From the NCBI RefSeq assembly GCF_041321155.1, contig NZ_JBGGWB010000001.1, positions 558,001 to 622,000 of the forward strand: DNA of 64,000 bases. Reading direction: 5' to 3'. Under the pieces are notes generated by a model. The model made no database searches, was not told where the DNA came from, and saw only the letters and a list, made by a program, of their open reading frames with translations. The stretch comes from Sphingomonas sp. IW22. Its GTDB lineage: Bacteria > Pseudomonadota > Alphaproteobacteria > Sphingomonadales > Sphingomonadaceae. The translations under genes and the position numbers were made by a program. This document shows, piece after piece, positions 17,820 to 27,652 of this stretch (the stretch's first letter is position 1; each line of letters opens with the position of its first letter).

Positions 17820-18883
17820 TCCGCTTCGACCAGCAGCGCCTGCCAGTTTCCATCCAGCGGACGGTTGCGCGAAGCGATCAGCGCGGGCATCCGCCCCTCT
17901 GCCATTGCGGCGCGTGCGCGTGGCGCCTCTGCCATCATGGTCGCCACCCGGTCGCGCCATGCCGGGTGCGTGCGAAGCCGCAGTCCCCCGGCATAACGCG
18001 GGCCGAAGCTCTGCCAGAACCGGGCACCCAGTTCCGGGTCATAGCCCGCCCGCGCCAGCAGATGCACGGCCAGCACATCGGCCTCCACCTCGGTCTGGCG
18101 GAACAGGCCGACATTGCGGCCAAATCCGGCCAGCAGCCCGCGGCGCACACCCGCCTGATCCAGCCGCCGCCGATGGCTCAGCACATTGTGCGCCAGTTCA
18201 TGGGCCAGCAGCACGGCAACGCCCTCGTCATCCAGTTCCCCCAGCAGGCGTGAGCTGATCTGGACCAGCACGCCGTCGGCGCTGACATCGGCGTCATCGG
18301 CATCGCGCTGTTCGAAACGGGCGCGACATGCGGGGCGCGGCGTCGCTTCGCGCGCCATTACCGCCCCGGCGCGGCGCACTTCGATGGACAGCGGTGTTGC
18401 ATCGGGAAGCGTTGCGACAAAGCGGTCGAATGCCGCCAGCCGTGCGGTTGCGGCAGTGTCGTCGGGGCCGGGTGTAAGCGTGTCCACGCCCCGCCCCGCG
18501 ATGCTTACGATTGAATCATCGGCCTGCAACCCGGCCTTGTCTGCCGCGCCGCCCGGCACCGTGCCCGCAATGCCCAGCGGCGATGAAAAGGCGAAGTGCG
18601 CGATCGCGGCTGCCTTGGCATCGCCCAGATATTGGTCCGGCCCGTGCAGCGCGACGCCCAGCGCGGGCTGTCGCCGGTCGCACAGGGCGGCATTGGCGGT
18701 GGCCAGCCGCTCGCCAATCCGCTGCAACCGGATATCGGCGGCGCGCAGGGCCTCGAACGTCGCGCGATAATCGTCGGGCGCTACCGCGCCCTTGCTCGCA
18801 CCGCCCAGCGCTGCCGCCGCGACGATCGCCATCCCGCACTTGCGAAGCACCTGGCGGAACACCATAGACCCCTTCTGGCTCAT
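17816..18883 (-). CDS. M48 metalloprotease with PDZ domain
   Basis: A 355-residue exported protease. It has an N-terminal signal (about residues 8-35), a PDZ-like segment around 95-170 (GTVPGGAADKAGLQADD, DSIVSIAGRGV), then the M48 catalytic domain with the zinc motif HELAHN near residue 228 and a third ligand Glu in TEVEADVLAVHLL. The order PDZ then HELAH points to a periplasmic quality-control enzyme; the substrate is unknown. It converges with the E1-like gene and diverges from the phosphatase gene at 18975. Confidence 0.88.
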   Translation of the reverse strand: MSQKGSMVFRQVLRKCGMAIVAAAALGGASKGAVAPDDYRATFEALRAADIRLQRIGERLATANAALCDRRQPALGVALHGPDQYLGDAKAAAIAHFAFSSPLGIAGTVPGGAADKAGLQADDSIVSIAGRGVDTLTPGPDDTAATARLAAFDRFVATLPDATPLSIEVRRAGAVMAREATPRPACRARFEQRDADDADVSADGVLVQISSRLLGELDDEGVAVLLAHELAHNVLSHRRRLDQAGVRRGLLAGFGRNVGLFRQTEVEADVLAVHLLARAGYDPELGARFWQSFGPRYAGGLRLRTHPAWRDRVATMMAEAPRARAAMAEGRMPALIASRNRPLDGNWQALLVEAD

Positions 18884-18974
18884 CGCCCGTCCCTATCGGA
18901 GCCGGGCTTTCTGGTGAAGGGGTGCCGTCGTCCCCCCTGGGCGGGACCGGTCAACGGGAAGTTAGCGTACCGAC

Positions 18975-19796
18975 ATGCTCAAGCGCATCTTGAAGGCGAT
19001 TCAACCACGTGATGAAGTGCCGCCGGCGTCGGTGCCGGCTGGTGAGCGCGTCTATGCGATCGGCGACATCCACGGACGGCTGGATCGGTTCGACGAATTG
19101 CTGGCGATGATTGACGCCGACAATGCCGCGCGCGCGCCGGCTCGCACGCACCTGATCCTGCTGGGCGACCTGGTCGACCGCGGACCTGATTCGGCCGGCG
19201 TAATCCGGCGGGCGATGGAGCTGGCATCGACGCGCAGCGACGTCCGCTTCCTGCGCGGCAATCACGAGGAACTGTTCCTGACCGCGCTTGAGGGGCAGGC
19301 AAAGGCGATGCGGATTTTCTGCCAGGTCGGCGGTCGCGAGACCCTGTTGTCCTATGGCATGTCGCGGCGCGACTATGACAATGCGACGTTCGAAGCGCTG
19401 AAGGAAGCCGCCCCGTCGGTCGTACCGGCGGAGCATCTGGCGTTTCTGGCCGGGTTCGAGGATTCGATCGTCATCGGCGACTATGTCTTCGTCCATGCAG
19501 GCGTCCGTCCCGGCGTCGCGATCGAGGATCAGCTACCCAGCGACCTGCGCTGGATCCGGCGCGAATTCCTGGATCATCGCGGGCCGTTCGGAAAAATGGT
19601 GGTGCATGGCCATACCATCACTGCCGACGTCGACATGCGCCCGAACCGGATCGGTATCGACACCGGCGCCTATGCCAGCGGACGACTGACCGCCCTCGCG
19701 CTGGAAGATACGGCGCACTGGTTCCTCCAGACCAAAAAAGACGAATCGACCGATCGCAACGCGGGTGCGACGAATGCCACCATGGCGGCGCAATAA
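18975..19796 (+). CDS. Ser/Thr-type metallophosphatase
   Basis: A 273-residue calcineurin-like phosphoesterase of the lambda/PrpE type. Metal-binding motifs are in order: GDIHGRLDRF near residue 32, GDLVDRGPDS near 65, RGNHEEL near 95, and the late GHTI region VVHGHTIT near 213. It is predicted cytosolic with no signal peptide. Substrate unknown (protein phosphoserine/threonine or diadenosine tetraphosphate are family possibilities). Monocistronic by position. Confidence 0.9.
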   Translation: MLKRILKAIQPRDEVPPASVPAGERVYAIGDIHGRLDRFDELLAMIDADNAARAPARTHLILLGDLVDRGPDSAGVIRRAMELASTRSDVRFLRGNHEELFLTALEGQAKAMRIFCQVGGRETLLSYGMSRRDYDNATFEALKEAAPSVVPAEHLAFLAGFEDSIVIGDYVFVHAGVRPGVAIEDQLPSDLRWIRREFLDHRGPFGKMVVHGHTITADVDMRPNRIGIDTGAYASGRLTALALEDTAHWFLQTKKDESTDRNAGATNATMAAQ

Positions 19797-19927
19797 GGGT
19801 CTTCTCGCACTTGCAGCTAAATTTTGTCTGGGTTATTCGGGGTATGCACTATGTCCCCGGCTATGTATTCACGGCCGCCGGTACATAAGTGGCCGACGTG
19901 ATTACGTTGATAAAGGGAGTGCTGCTC

Positions 19928-20170
19928 ATGCGTTTGGCAAAGATTCTTGCAACTGCTGCTATGGTTTCGGCGACCGCCGCTCCGGCGATTGCAGCTGACT
20001 CGGCTTCGAAGCTCTCGGTCGCAAAGACCGTCCGCGCTTCGACCGCTTCGGAAGAAGCGAACAAGGCTGTCGGCACCGGCGCGATCGTTGGCGTCGTTGC
20101 AGCTGCTGCTGTCATCGGTGGCATCATCATCGCCACCGACGGCGACGACGACGATTCGGACAGCAACTAA
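19928..20170 (+). CDS. Small exported protein with acidic C-terminal tail
   Basis: An 80-residue protein I do not recognise. The ATG at 19928 has a strong AGGGAG ribosome site 8 to 9 bases upstream. It has a clear signal peptide (cleavage expected after AIA, about residue 21), a polar middle, a hydrophobic Gly/Ala/Ile segment (about 48-68), and an Asp/Ser-rich end (GDDDDSDSN). A good terminator follows 29 bases after the stop, so it is its own transcription unit. Similar tiny signal-plus-glycine-zipper proteins occur in sphingomonads without assigned function. Confidence 0.75.
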   Translation: MRLAKILATAAMVSATAAPAIAADSASKLSVAKTVRASTASEEANKAVGTGAIVGVVAAAAVIGGIIIATDGDDDDSDSN

Positions 20171-20198
20171 GCGTCCGACCCGTTGGGTTGAAAAGAGG

Positions 20199-20232
20199 GA
20201 GCGGCGGCCTTGGGTCGTCGCTCTTTTCTTTT
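20199..20232 (+). terminator. Rho-independent terminator
   Basis: An 11-base-pair stem (20199-20209 with 20213-20223, two G-U pairs), a 3-base loop and the tail TTTTCTTTT. It ends the transcript of the 80-residue exported protein. Confidence 0.85.
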
Positions 20233-20265
20233 GAGGATTTCGAACGTGCGGGTTCACACTGCACG

Positions 20266-20598
20266 ATGACGGTGCAACTGCAAATGAGCCGACCGCTGGT
20301 CTTGATCCTTTCCACCGACCAAGCCGATCGTGTGAAAATGGCGCTGGAACTGGTGTCAGCTCATGCCGCGCTTGGCGCGCTCACACACCTCCATTTCGAT
20401 ATGGGCGCGATCCGTTGCGTCGCCGCGCATCGATCGACGATTCGGGAGGCGCAGTCGCTTGGTGTCTCGGTGTCGATGTGCCCGACTGGGCTGGCCGATC
20501 ATGACATTGATCCGGCACTGATCGAGGGCGCCGAGTCCTATGGTCTGGTCGCGCTGTTGAGTTCGATCGACGATGCGGCGCGGCTGATCGTCATCTGA
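20266..20598 (+). CDS. DsrE-like protein
   Basis: A 110-residue protein (start ATG 20266, or 20284) with an alpha/beta pattern like the DsrE/DsrF family: LVLILSTDQADRVKMAL at the N terminus, then ALGALTHLHFDM, EAQSLGVSVSMCPTG and a final DDAARLIVI strand. Two Cys residues (IRCV and SMCP) are present. DsrE-fold proteins relay sulfur or have unknown roles; which applies here is not clear. The start has no strong ribosome site. crcB follows after 69 bases. Confidence 0.72.
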   Translation: MTVQLQMSRPLVLILSTDQADRVKMALELVSAHAALGALTHLHFDMGAIRCVAAHRSTIREAQSLGVSVSMCPTGLADHDIDPALIEGAESYGLVALLSSIDDAARLIVI

Positions 20599-20667
20599 TG
20601 ACCGGACCGGAACGAACGGCACGCCGACAGCCGTTCCCAATCGGCCTTCGTTAAGCTAGGGCGGGTC

Positions 20668-21042
20668 ATGGCATATATTCTGGTGATGCTGGGCGGGGCG
20701 ATCGGCTCGGCCGCTCGATTCGCGGTCGGGCGGATCGCGATGGGGCTGATGGGTCCGAACTGGCCGTGGGGCACGCTGGCCGTCAACCTGATCGGCGGGC
20801 TGGCCATGGGTCTGCTGGCAGGTTCGCTGGCGCGGATCGGCGATGGCGGCGAACATGTGCGGCTGTTGATCGGCGTCGGCGCGCTGGGCGGTTTCACCAC
20901 CTTTTCCGCCTTCACGCTTGAGTTGGTGACCATGCTGGAGCGGGGCGACCTGTTTATCGGCTTTGGCTATGCGCTGTTGTCGGTCGTCGGCGCTGCGGTT
21001 GCGCTGTTCGGTGGCCTGCTGATGATGCGGGCAATGCCATGA
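20668..21042 (+). CDS. crcB: Fluoride channel Fluc/CrcB
   Basis: Small dual-topology fluoride export channel in the inner membrane. The 124 residues make four membrane segments and show the hallmark GAIGSAARFAVG, the conserved Asn in NLIGGLAMG, and GFTTFSAFTLE with the pore Phe residues. No fluoride riboswitch sequence is visible upstream. The stop overlaps the ATG of the pseudouridine synthase gene. Confidence 0.95.
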   Translation: MAYILVMLGGAIGSAARFAVGRIAMGLMGPNWPWGTLAVNLIGGLAMGLLAGSLARIGDGGEHVRLLIGVGALGGFTTFSAFTLELVTMLERGDLFIGFGYALLSVVGAAVALFGGLLMMRAMP

Positions 21043-22136
21043 GCGAGAAATTGGAAGCACAGGTCCGCCAGTTCACCGTCGATGCCGATGACGACGGCAT
21101 TCGGCTGGACCGATGGTTCAAGCGCCATTTGCCGGATGCGAGTTTCAACCTTGTCTCGCGCTGGGCGCGGACCGGGCAGTTGCGCGTCGACGGCGCGCGG
21201 GCCGATCCGGGCGACCGCGTGGCGACGGGCCAGACCATCCGCGTCCCCCCGGCGGACACTGCCCCGCCCAGCGCGCGGCCGAAACGCGAACGCGCGCCGC
21301 TGACCGACGAACAGATCGAAATGGCGCAGGCGATGGTCATCCACCGCGACGCGCAGGCGATCGTGCTGAACAAGCTCCCCGGTCTGGCGACACAGGGCGG
21401 CACGCGCACCCATGACCATGTCGACGGGCTGCTCGACGCCCTGTCGTTCGAGCGGGAGGATCGGCCCAAGCTGGTCCACCGGCTGGACAAGGATACGTCG
21501 GGCGCGCTGCTGCTGGCGCGTACCGCGCGCGCAGCAGCATTCTTCTCGCGTCATTTCTCAGGCCGCTCGGCCAAGAAGGTCTATTGGGCGCTGGTCGTCG
21601 GCGTGCCCGATATTGCGGATGGCCTGATCGAACTGCCGCTCGCCAAGCAACCGGGAACCGGCGGCGAGAAGATGCATGTGGACGAGGAAAACGGTCAGCC
21701 CGCGCGTAGCCGTTACCGGGTGATCGAACGCGCGGGCAATCGCGCCGCCTGGGTCGAGCTGCAACCGCATACGGGCCGCACCCATCAGTTGCGCGTGCAC
21801 ATGGCGGCCATCGGTCACCCGATCGTCGGTGACGGCAAATATGGCGGACAGGCCGCGTTCCTGACCGGCGGCGTCAGCCGTAAGATGCACCTGCACGCCC
21901 GGCGCATCCGCATCGACCATCCCGATGGCGGCAAGCTGGACATCACCGCCGAACCGCCCGCGCATATCGCCGAAACGCTGGAGATGCTGGGTTTCGACCC
22001 GGCACTCGGCAATGTTCCGTTCGACGACAGTCCACCGCCGGCGACGCGCGAAGTGAAAAAGGCACGGGCCAAGGCGCACGCCAAGCAGGTGCGCAAGGAG
22101 CGGCGGGGCGAACGGCGCGGTCGGGGGAAGAGTTGA
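21039..22136 (+). CDS. RluA-family pseudouridine synthase (RluC-like)
   Basis: Converts specific uridines in rRNA (or tRNA) to pseudouridine. The 365 residues carry an N-terminal S4-like domain (about residues 12-70, RLDRWFKRHLPD), the catalytic motif HRLDKDTSGALLLART with the nucleophilic Asp near 150, and HTGRTHQLRVH in the second half. The C terminus is a Lys/Arg-rich tail of about 35 residues (EVKKARAKAHAKQ onward). The S4 plus catalytic layout fits RluC or RluD. It overlaps crcB upstream and the HAD gene downstream. Confidence 0.92.
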   Translation: MSEKLEAQVRQFTVDADDDGIRLDRWFKRHLPDASFNLVSRWARTGQLRVDGARADPGDRVATGQTIRVPPADTAPPSARPKRERAPLTDEQIEMAQAMVIHRDAQAIVLNKLPGLATQGGTRTHDHVDGLLDALSFEREDRPKLVHRLDKDTSGALLLARTARAAAFFSRHFSGRSAKKVYWALVVGVPDIADGLIELPLAKQPGTGGEKMHVDEENGQPARSRYRVIERAGNRAAWVELQPHTGRTHQLRVHMAAIGHPIVGDGKYGGQAAFLTGGVSRKMHLHARRIRIDHPDGGKLDITAEPPAHIAETLEMLGFDPALGNVPFDDSPPPATREVKKARAKAHAKQVRKERRGERRGRGKS

Positions 22137-22798
22137 GCAACCGGCTCGCGATTTTCGACTGTGATGGCACGTTGGTCGACAGTCAGGCGAATATCTGCAT
22201 CGCGATGGAGCAATGCTTCGCCGCGCATGGCCTACCCGCGCCCGATCGCGGCGACATTCGCCGCATCGTCGGACTGAGTCTGGTCGAAGCGATGTGCGCG
22301 CTGTTGCCCGATGCGTCCGACGAACAGCACCGAGCGATGGCGGAGGATTACAAGCGCGCCTTTCAGACGCTGCGCGGCAATGGTGGCCTGCTGGACGAAC
22401 CACTGTTCGACGGGATTGCCGAATCGCTCGACGCGCTGGAGGCCGATGGTTGGTTGTTAGGCGTGGCAACGGGGAAGTCGGATCGCGGACTATCCCTGAT
22501 CCTGGCACATCACGGCCTGTCGCGTCGCTTCGTCACGTTGCAGACCGCCGACCGGCATCCGTCCAAACCGCATCCGGCGATGGTCCACGCCGCCATCGCA
22601 GAGGCAGGCGCCACGCCGGAAACGTCGGTAATGATCGGCGACACGAGCTTCGATATGGCGATGGGCGCGGCGGCAGGGGTCAGGCCGATCGGGGTCGCGT
22701 GGGGCTACCACGCGCCGGATGAACTGCGCGACGCGGGCGCTCTGGTGGTAGCCGACCATGCCAGCGAACTGGCGCGGCTGGCGCGCGGCACCTATTAA
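22133..22798 (+). CDS. HAD-superfamily phosphatase (phosphoglycolate phosphatase-like)
   Basis: A 221-residue HAD hydrolase with a TTG start overlapping the upstream stop (TTGA). Motif I is FDCDGTLVDS, motif II a Ser/Thr region VATGKS, motif III KPHPAM and motif IV GDTSFDMAMG. The helical cap between about 15 and 80 fits the Gph-like subfamily, with substrates such as phosphoglycolate or FMN. The pseudouridine synthase-HAD pair is widespread, so these are likely cotranscribed. Confidence 0.9.
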   Translation: MSNRLAIFDCDGTLVDSQANICIAMEQCFAAHGLPAPDRGDIRRIVGLSLVEAMCALLPDASDEQHRAMAEDYKRAFQTLRGNGGLLDEPLFDGIAESLDALEADGWLLGVATGKSDRGLSLILAHHGLSRRFVTLQTADRHPSKPHPAMVHAAIAEAGATPETSVMIGDTSFDMAMGAAAGVRPIGVAWGYHAPDELRDAGALVVADHASELARLARGTY

Positions 22799-22804
22799 GG
22801 GCCG

Positions 22805-23026
22805 ATGAGCACTCCGCGCGATCCGGCGATGGGCCGTTATTACCTGATGGTGCTGGCGCGGATCGTGCCGGTGGCGGGCGCCCTGTTCGGGCTGGTCATA
22901 CTTGGCCGCGCCCAGCAATTGCCGCAGCAGATTTTGGGACTGGCCATCGTGCTGGCAGCCCTGTGGGTGATGGCAACGCTGCCGCGCGCGCTGGCGCGGC
23001 GCTGGCGGACGCCGCCGGCGCCATGA
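22805..23026 (+). CDS. Small two-helix membrane protein
   Basis: A 73-residue protein of unknown function with two membrane segments (about residues 15-36 and 42-60) and a basic C terminus (ARRWRTPP). It sits 6 bases after the HAD gene and its stop overlaps the ATG of the ATP12 gene, so it is expressed with them. The coupling on both sides supports it being real. Confidence 0.75.
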   Translation: MSTPRDPAMGRYYLMVLARIVPVAGALFGLVILGRAQQLPQQILGLAIVLAALWVMATLPRALARRWRTPPAP

Positions 23027-23736
23027 AGCGGTTCTGGAGCGACGTCGCGGTGGTGGCCGATAACGGCTATGGCATCGCGCTGGACCGGCAACCGGTCAGA
23101 ACGCCCGGTCGCGCGCCGCTGGCCCTGCCGACGCGGGCGCTGGCCGATGCCGTTGCGGCGGAGTGGAATGCGGTCGAGGGGCAAATCGACCCCCGCGCCA
23201 TGCCGCTGACGGGGCTGGCCAACGCCGCCATCGACCGGATCATGCCCGACTCCGCATTGTTTGCCGCCGGGCTTGCGCGATATGCCGAAAGCGACCTGCT
23301 ATGCTATCGCGCCGACACCCCTGCCCCGCTGGTCGAGCGACAGGCGGCGGCGTGGGACCCGCTGCTGGAATGGGCGCGCGGACGATATGATGTGCATTTC
23401 GAGATTACCGGCGGCGTGATGCACGTCGCGCAGCCGCCCGCGACCATCGCGCGGCTGAGCGAAGCCATTGCCGCGCGCGACGCGTTCGAGCTGGCGCCGT
23501 TATCGATCGTCACCACGATCACCGGGTCGCTGGTCATGGCGCTGGCATTGGCCGAGCGGGCGTTTGCGGCGGATACGCTCTGGCATGCCGCGCAGGTGGA
23601 TGAGGACTGGCAGCGCGAACAATGGGGCGAGGATGCGCTCGCCAACCAGACGCGCGAGAGCCGCCGGGCGGAATATGATGCCGCGGCGCGCTTTCTGGCG
23701 GCCAGCCAGACTAGGGACGCGCCAACCGATCCTTGA
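23023..23736 (+). CDS. ATP12-family F1-ATPase assembly chaperone
   Basis: A 237-residue homologue of mitochondrial ATP12, which helps assemble the F1 alpha subunit. Signature segments are MKRFWSDVAVV at the N terminus, LALPTRALADAVAAEWNA, PLTGLANAAIDRI, LCYRADTPAPLVERQ and the late HAAQVDEDWQREQWGED (cited in parts of up to 20). The family is typical of alphaproteobacteria and mitochondria. ATG at 23023 overlaps the preceding stop. Confidence 0.92.
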   Translation: MKRFWSDVAVVADNGYGIALDRQPVRTPGRAPLALPTRALADAVAAEWNAVEGQIDPRAMPLTGLANAAIDRIMPDSALFAAGLARYAESDLLCYRADTPAPLVERQAAAWDPLLEWARGRYDVHFEITGGVMHVAQPPATIARLSEAIAARDAFELAPLSIVTTITGSLVMALALAERAFAADTLWHAAQVDEDWQREQWGEDALANQTRESRRAEYDAAARFLAASQTRDAPTDP

Positions 23737-23771
23737 TTGCGCCGGCCGGCAGGAACGGCGACAGGCAGTAG

Positions 23772-24455
23772 ATGCACTGGTTCAAGCCGCTTCTCGCCGG
23801 CGCCACTTGGCGCGACCGGGCCATCGGGTGCGCAGGCGCGTGCATCTGCCTTGCGTTGACCATGATCGTCACGTCACGCACCGCGATTTCGGCAAGCGAC
23901 CTGCCCGCCATCGTTGCCCCGCTGGGAGCGTCAGCCGTGCTTGTCTTTGCGGTACCCAGCAGTCCGCTGGCCCAGCCCTGGCCCGTGATCGGCGGCAATG
24001 TGATCTCTACCCTGGTCGGCGTCGCGGTGGCGCAGGCGGTACCGCACGTCGCGGCCGCAGCGGGGGCGGCCGTGGGGCTGGCCATTCTGGTCATGTCACT
24101 GCTTCGCTGCCTGCACCCTCCCGGCGGTGCTGCGGCGTTGACTGCCGTGATCGGCGGTCAGGCGATCTACGAAGCGGGCTATGCCTTTGCGCTGGCGCCG
24201 GTCGGCATCAATTCGGTCGCGCTGGTATTGCTGGCAATATTCTTTCACCGAGCAACAGGCCGCAATTATCCGCACCGCCCGCCCGTCGTAACGCCGCAGA
24301 TCGAGGCGGCGGCGCTGGAGGACGCCGATATCGACGCGGCGCTGGCGGAAATGCACGACAGCTTCGACATTGCGCGCGACGATCTGGACCAGCTAGTCGC
24401 GCGGGCGCGGTTGCACGCCCGTGCGCGCGTCAGTTCTTCAGCATCGAACGGATAA
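23772..24455 (+). CDS. HPP-family integral membrane protein
   Basis: A 227-residue protein with four hydrophobic segments and the HPP hallmark LHPPGGAAALTAVIGG near residue 115, plus APLGASAVLVFAVP, typical of PF04982. Members have been linked to nitrite or other anion transport in chloroplasts; the bacterial role is unclear. The C-terminal 60 residues are a soluble acidic helical tail. Its end overlaps the convergent gmk gene by 26 bases. Confidence 0.85.
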   Translation: MHWFKPLLAGATWRDRAIGCAGACICLALTMIVTSRTAISASDLPAIVAPLGASAVLVFAVPSSPLAQPWPVIGGNVISTLVGVAVAQAVPHVAAAAGAAVGLAILVMSLLRCLHPPGGAAALTAVIGGQAIYEAGYAFALAPVGINSVALVLLAIFFHRATGRNYPHRPPVVTPQIEAAALEDADIDAALAEMHDSFDIARDDLDQLVARARLHARARVSSSASNG

Positions 24456-25083
24456 AGCCGATCAGCCCGGTCTGACGCGAACGCTTCAGGCGCTCGGCGG
24501 AAAGGATGGTGCGGACGCATTCATAGCAATGATCCACATCGTCGTTGACGAGCACATAGTCGTACCCGTCCCAGTGGCTGACCTCTGCCGCTGCGCGCGA
24601 CATACGGGCGTCGATCACTTCCGTGCTGTCGGTCGCGCGGGCCACCAGGCGGCGGTGAAGCTCCTCCATCGACGGCGGCAGGATGAACACGCGCACCACA
24701 TCGCCGCCCGCAATCTGGAACAGCTGCTGCGCTCCCTGCCAGTCGATGTCGAACAACACATCGCGGCCCGATGCCAGAATGTCCTCAACCTGCTGGCGCG
24801 GCGTGCCATAGCGATTGTCAAAGACATGGGCCCATTCGAGGAATTCATGATTCGAGACCATGGCCCGAAAGCGTTCGAGATCGACGAAATGATAATCGCG
24901 CCCGTCCACTTCGCCGGGGCGCATCGCACGGGTGGTGGCAGAAACCGACATTTGCAGGTCGGGGTCGTTCGCCAGCAGCTTTCGCGCAATGGTCGACTTG
25001 CCGGCGCCCGATGGCGACGACAACACGAACAGGACACCGCGTCGTTTCAGGCCATGCGGGTCGGATTCGGTCGTATGGGGCAT
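24430..25083 (-). CDS. gmk: Guanylate kinase
   Basis: Phosphorylates GMP to GDP with ATP. The 217 residues show the P-loop SSPSGAGKSTIARK near residue 22, the GMP-binding VSATTRAMRPGEVDGRDYHF region (SATTRAMRPGE, DYHFVD), and the FDIDWQGAQQL core. Length is typical. It runs towards the HPP gene and overlaps its last codons, so expression of the two is antagonistic at the ends. The two small membrane genes at 25144-25553 lie upstream on the same strand. Confidence 0.97.
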   Translation of the reverse strand: MPHTTESDPHGLKRRGVLFVLSSPSGAGKSTIARKLLANDPDLQMSVSATTRAMRPGEVDGRDYHFVDLERFRAMVSNHEFLEWAHVFDNRYGTPRQQVEDILASGRDVLFDIDWQGAQQLFQIAGGDVVRVFILPPSMEELHRRLVARATDSTEVIDARMSRAAAEVSHWDGYDYVLVNDDVDHCYECVRTILSAERLKRSRQTGLIGFIRSMLKN

Positions 25084-25143
25084 GGGCGCCTTTGGGCGCC
25101 CTAAGCGGGCAAGGTCAAGTCCCCTGCCCGCCGAAAGCGTCGA

Positions 25144-25341
25144 TCAAAGGCCGCGCTTGGCCTTGCGCCGGTCGTACATCTTCTTGCCGATATAGGCCGC
25201 GCCCAGCGCCGTGCCGACCGGTCCCATGCGGCGCAGCATGCTGCCCGCCGCCCAGCCCATGGCAGCGCCCTTTACGCCGCCCGAACCATCGCGCCGGTCG
25301 ATTTCGCGCCCGACAAGTGCACCGATAATCCGCTTCATCAT
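25144..25341 (-). CDS. Small glycine-rich protein of unknown function
   Basis: A 65-residue protein with a basic N terminus (MMKRIIGALVGREIDRRDG), a Gly/Ala-rich weakly hydrophobic centre (AAMGWAAGSMLRRMGPVG) and a basic C terminus (GKKMYDRRKAKRGL). The first ATG overlaps the stop of the preceding small gene (ATGA), which supports it as a coupled gene. No recognised family. Confidence 0.65.
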   Translation of the reverse strand: MMKRIIGALVGREIDRRDGSGGVKGAAMGWAAGSMLRRMGPVGTALGAAYIGKKMYDRRKAKRGL

Positions 25342-25553
25342 GCCTGTTCTTCCTTACCAGTAATCGCGTCGAAACCCATGCCGATCGCGTGAAGGACGGC
25401 CCAGCCGACCGCATAGGTCAGCACGACCGGCACTGCGACCTTGAGCACATTGGCCGTTACCGCACCGACAATCGCGCCGTCGCCAACGCCGTCATCGCCG
25501 CTCATTCCGTCAATCGCGGCGCCCACAACGGCGCCTATGCTGGTCGCACCCAT
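25338..25553 (-). CDS. Small membrane protein of unknown function
   Basis: A 71-residue protein. The ATG at 25553 was chosen for its AAGGA ribosome site about 8 bases upstream. It has a Gly/Asp-rich N-terminal half (DGMSGDDGVGDGAIVG) and one or two membrane segments (about residues 24-60). It is followed by the coupled 65-residue gene, so the pair forms a mini-operon upstream of gmk. Function unknown. Confidence 0.65.
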   Translation of the reverse strand: MGATSIGAVVGAAIDGMSGDDGVGDGAIVGAVTANVLKVAVPVVLTYAVGWAVLHAIGMGFDAITGKEEQA

Positions 25554-25614
25554 CACGCTGTCCTTCCCCGCGTTTCGATGGCGTATCAATCCGCGAATGG
25601 GCAAGCGGGTTCCG

Positions 25615-27009
<1,395 letters not shown>

Positions 27010-27082
27010 GCGCGCATCTCCATCGGGACTGGAGATGCGACATGCGGTGCCCCGGCGGGATTTCAACCGCCGGGCGACAGCA

Positions 27083-27568
27083 TCACTTCTTTCGCTTGAA
27101 ATCCACCGACACGACGTTCGACCCGTCCTCGACCGGGGTGGCGCGTGCGGTGTCGCCGTCATTTTCCGCCGGTTCGTGATCGGGTTCCTCGATCACGTCA
27201 TTGGCCTGGAAACGCAGCTCGAAGTTGACGGCGGGGTCGTGGAAGCCGGTGATCGCAGCGAACGGGATGTTCAGCATCGACGGCACCTGATTGAAGCTCA
27301 GCCCCACCGAAAAGCGGTTCTCATCGACCTTCAGGTCCCAGAAACGGTGCTGGAGGACGATGGTCATCTCATCCGGAAAGCGGTCCATCAGCCGCTGGGG
27401 GATGTCGACACCGGGAGCTTGGGTCTTGAAGGTGATGTAGAAATGATGGCCGCCGGGCAGTCCGCCCGTGGCCGCCACCGACCCCAAAACGCGGCCGACC
27501 ACGGCGCGCAGGGCTTCCTGCACGATTTCGTCATAGGGAATCATGCTGTCGGGAACATTGCCGGTCAT
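27083..27568 (-). CDS. sspB: SspB-type ClpXP adaptor protein
   Basis: Alpha-class SspB, which tethers ssrA-tagged and other substrates to ClpXP. The 161 residues open with [15 protein letters not shown], typical of the alphaproteobacterial form, include HHFYITFKT and [14 protein letters not shown], and end in [11 protein letters not shown], the C-terminal ClpX-binding tail, after an acidic linker. In Caulobacter-type bacteria ClpXP controls cell-cycle regulators. It diverges from hisB with 84 bases between the starts. Confidence 0.9.
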   Translation of the reverse strand: MTGNVPDSMIPYDEIVQEALRAVVGRVLGSVAATGGLPGGHHFYITFKTQAPGVDIPQRLMDRFPDEMTIVLQHRFWDLKVDENRFSVGLSFNQVPSMLNIPFAAITGFHDPAVNFELRFQANDVIEEPDHEPAENDGDTARATPVEDGSNVVSVDFKRKK

Positions 27569-27652
27569 GCCCCCTTGCTAGCGCCCCCGCCCCCAGAATC
27601 AAGCGCGGGTGTTGAGATTGCATGGACGGCCCGAGCCGCTATGTGAGCGGGC

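Noticed and set aside
20599..20667. Fluoride riboswitch before crcB
   Set aside because: The 69-base gap does not show the conserved riboswitch core, only a plain leader.
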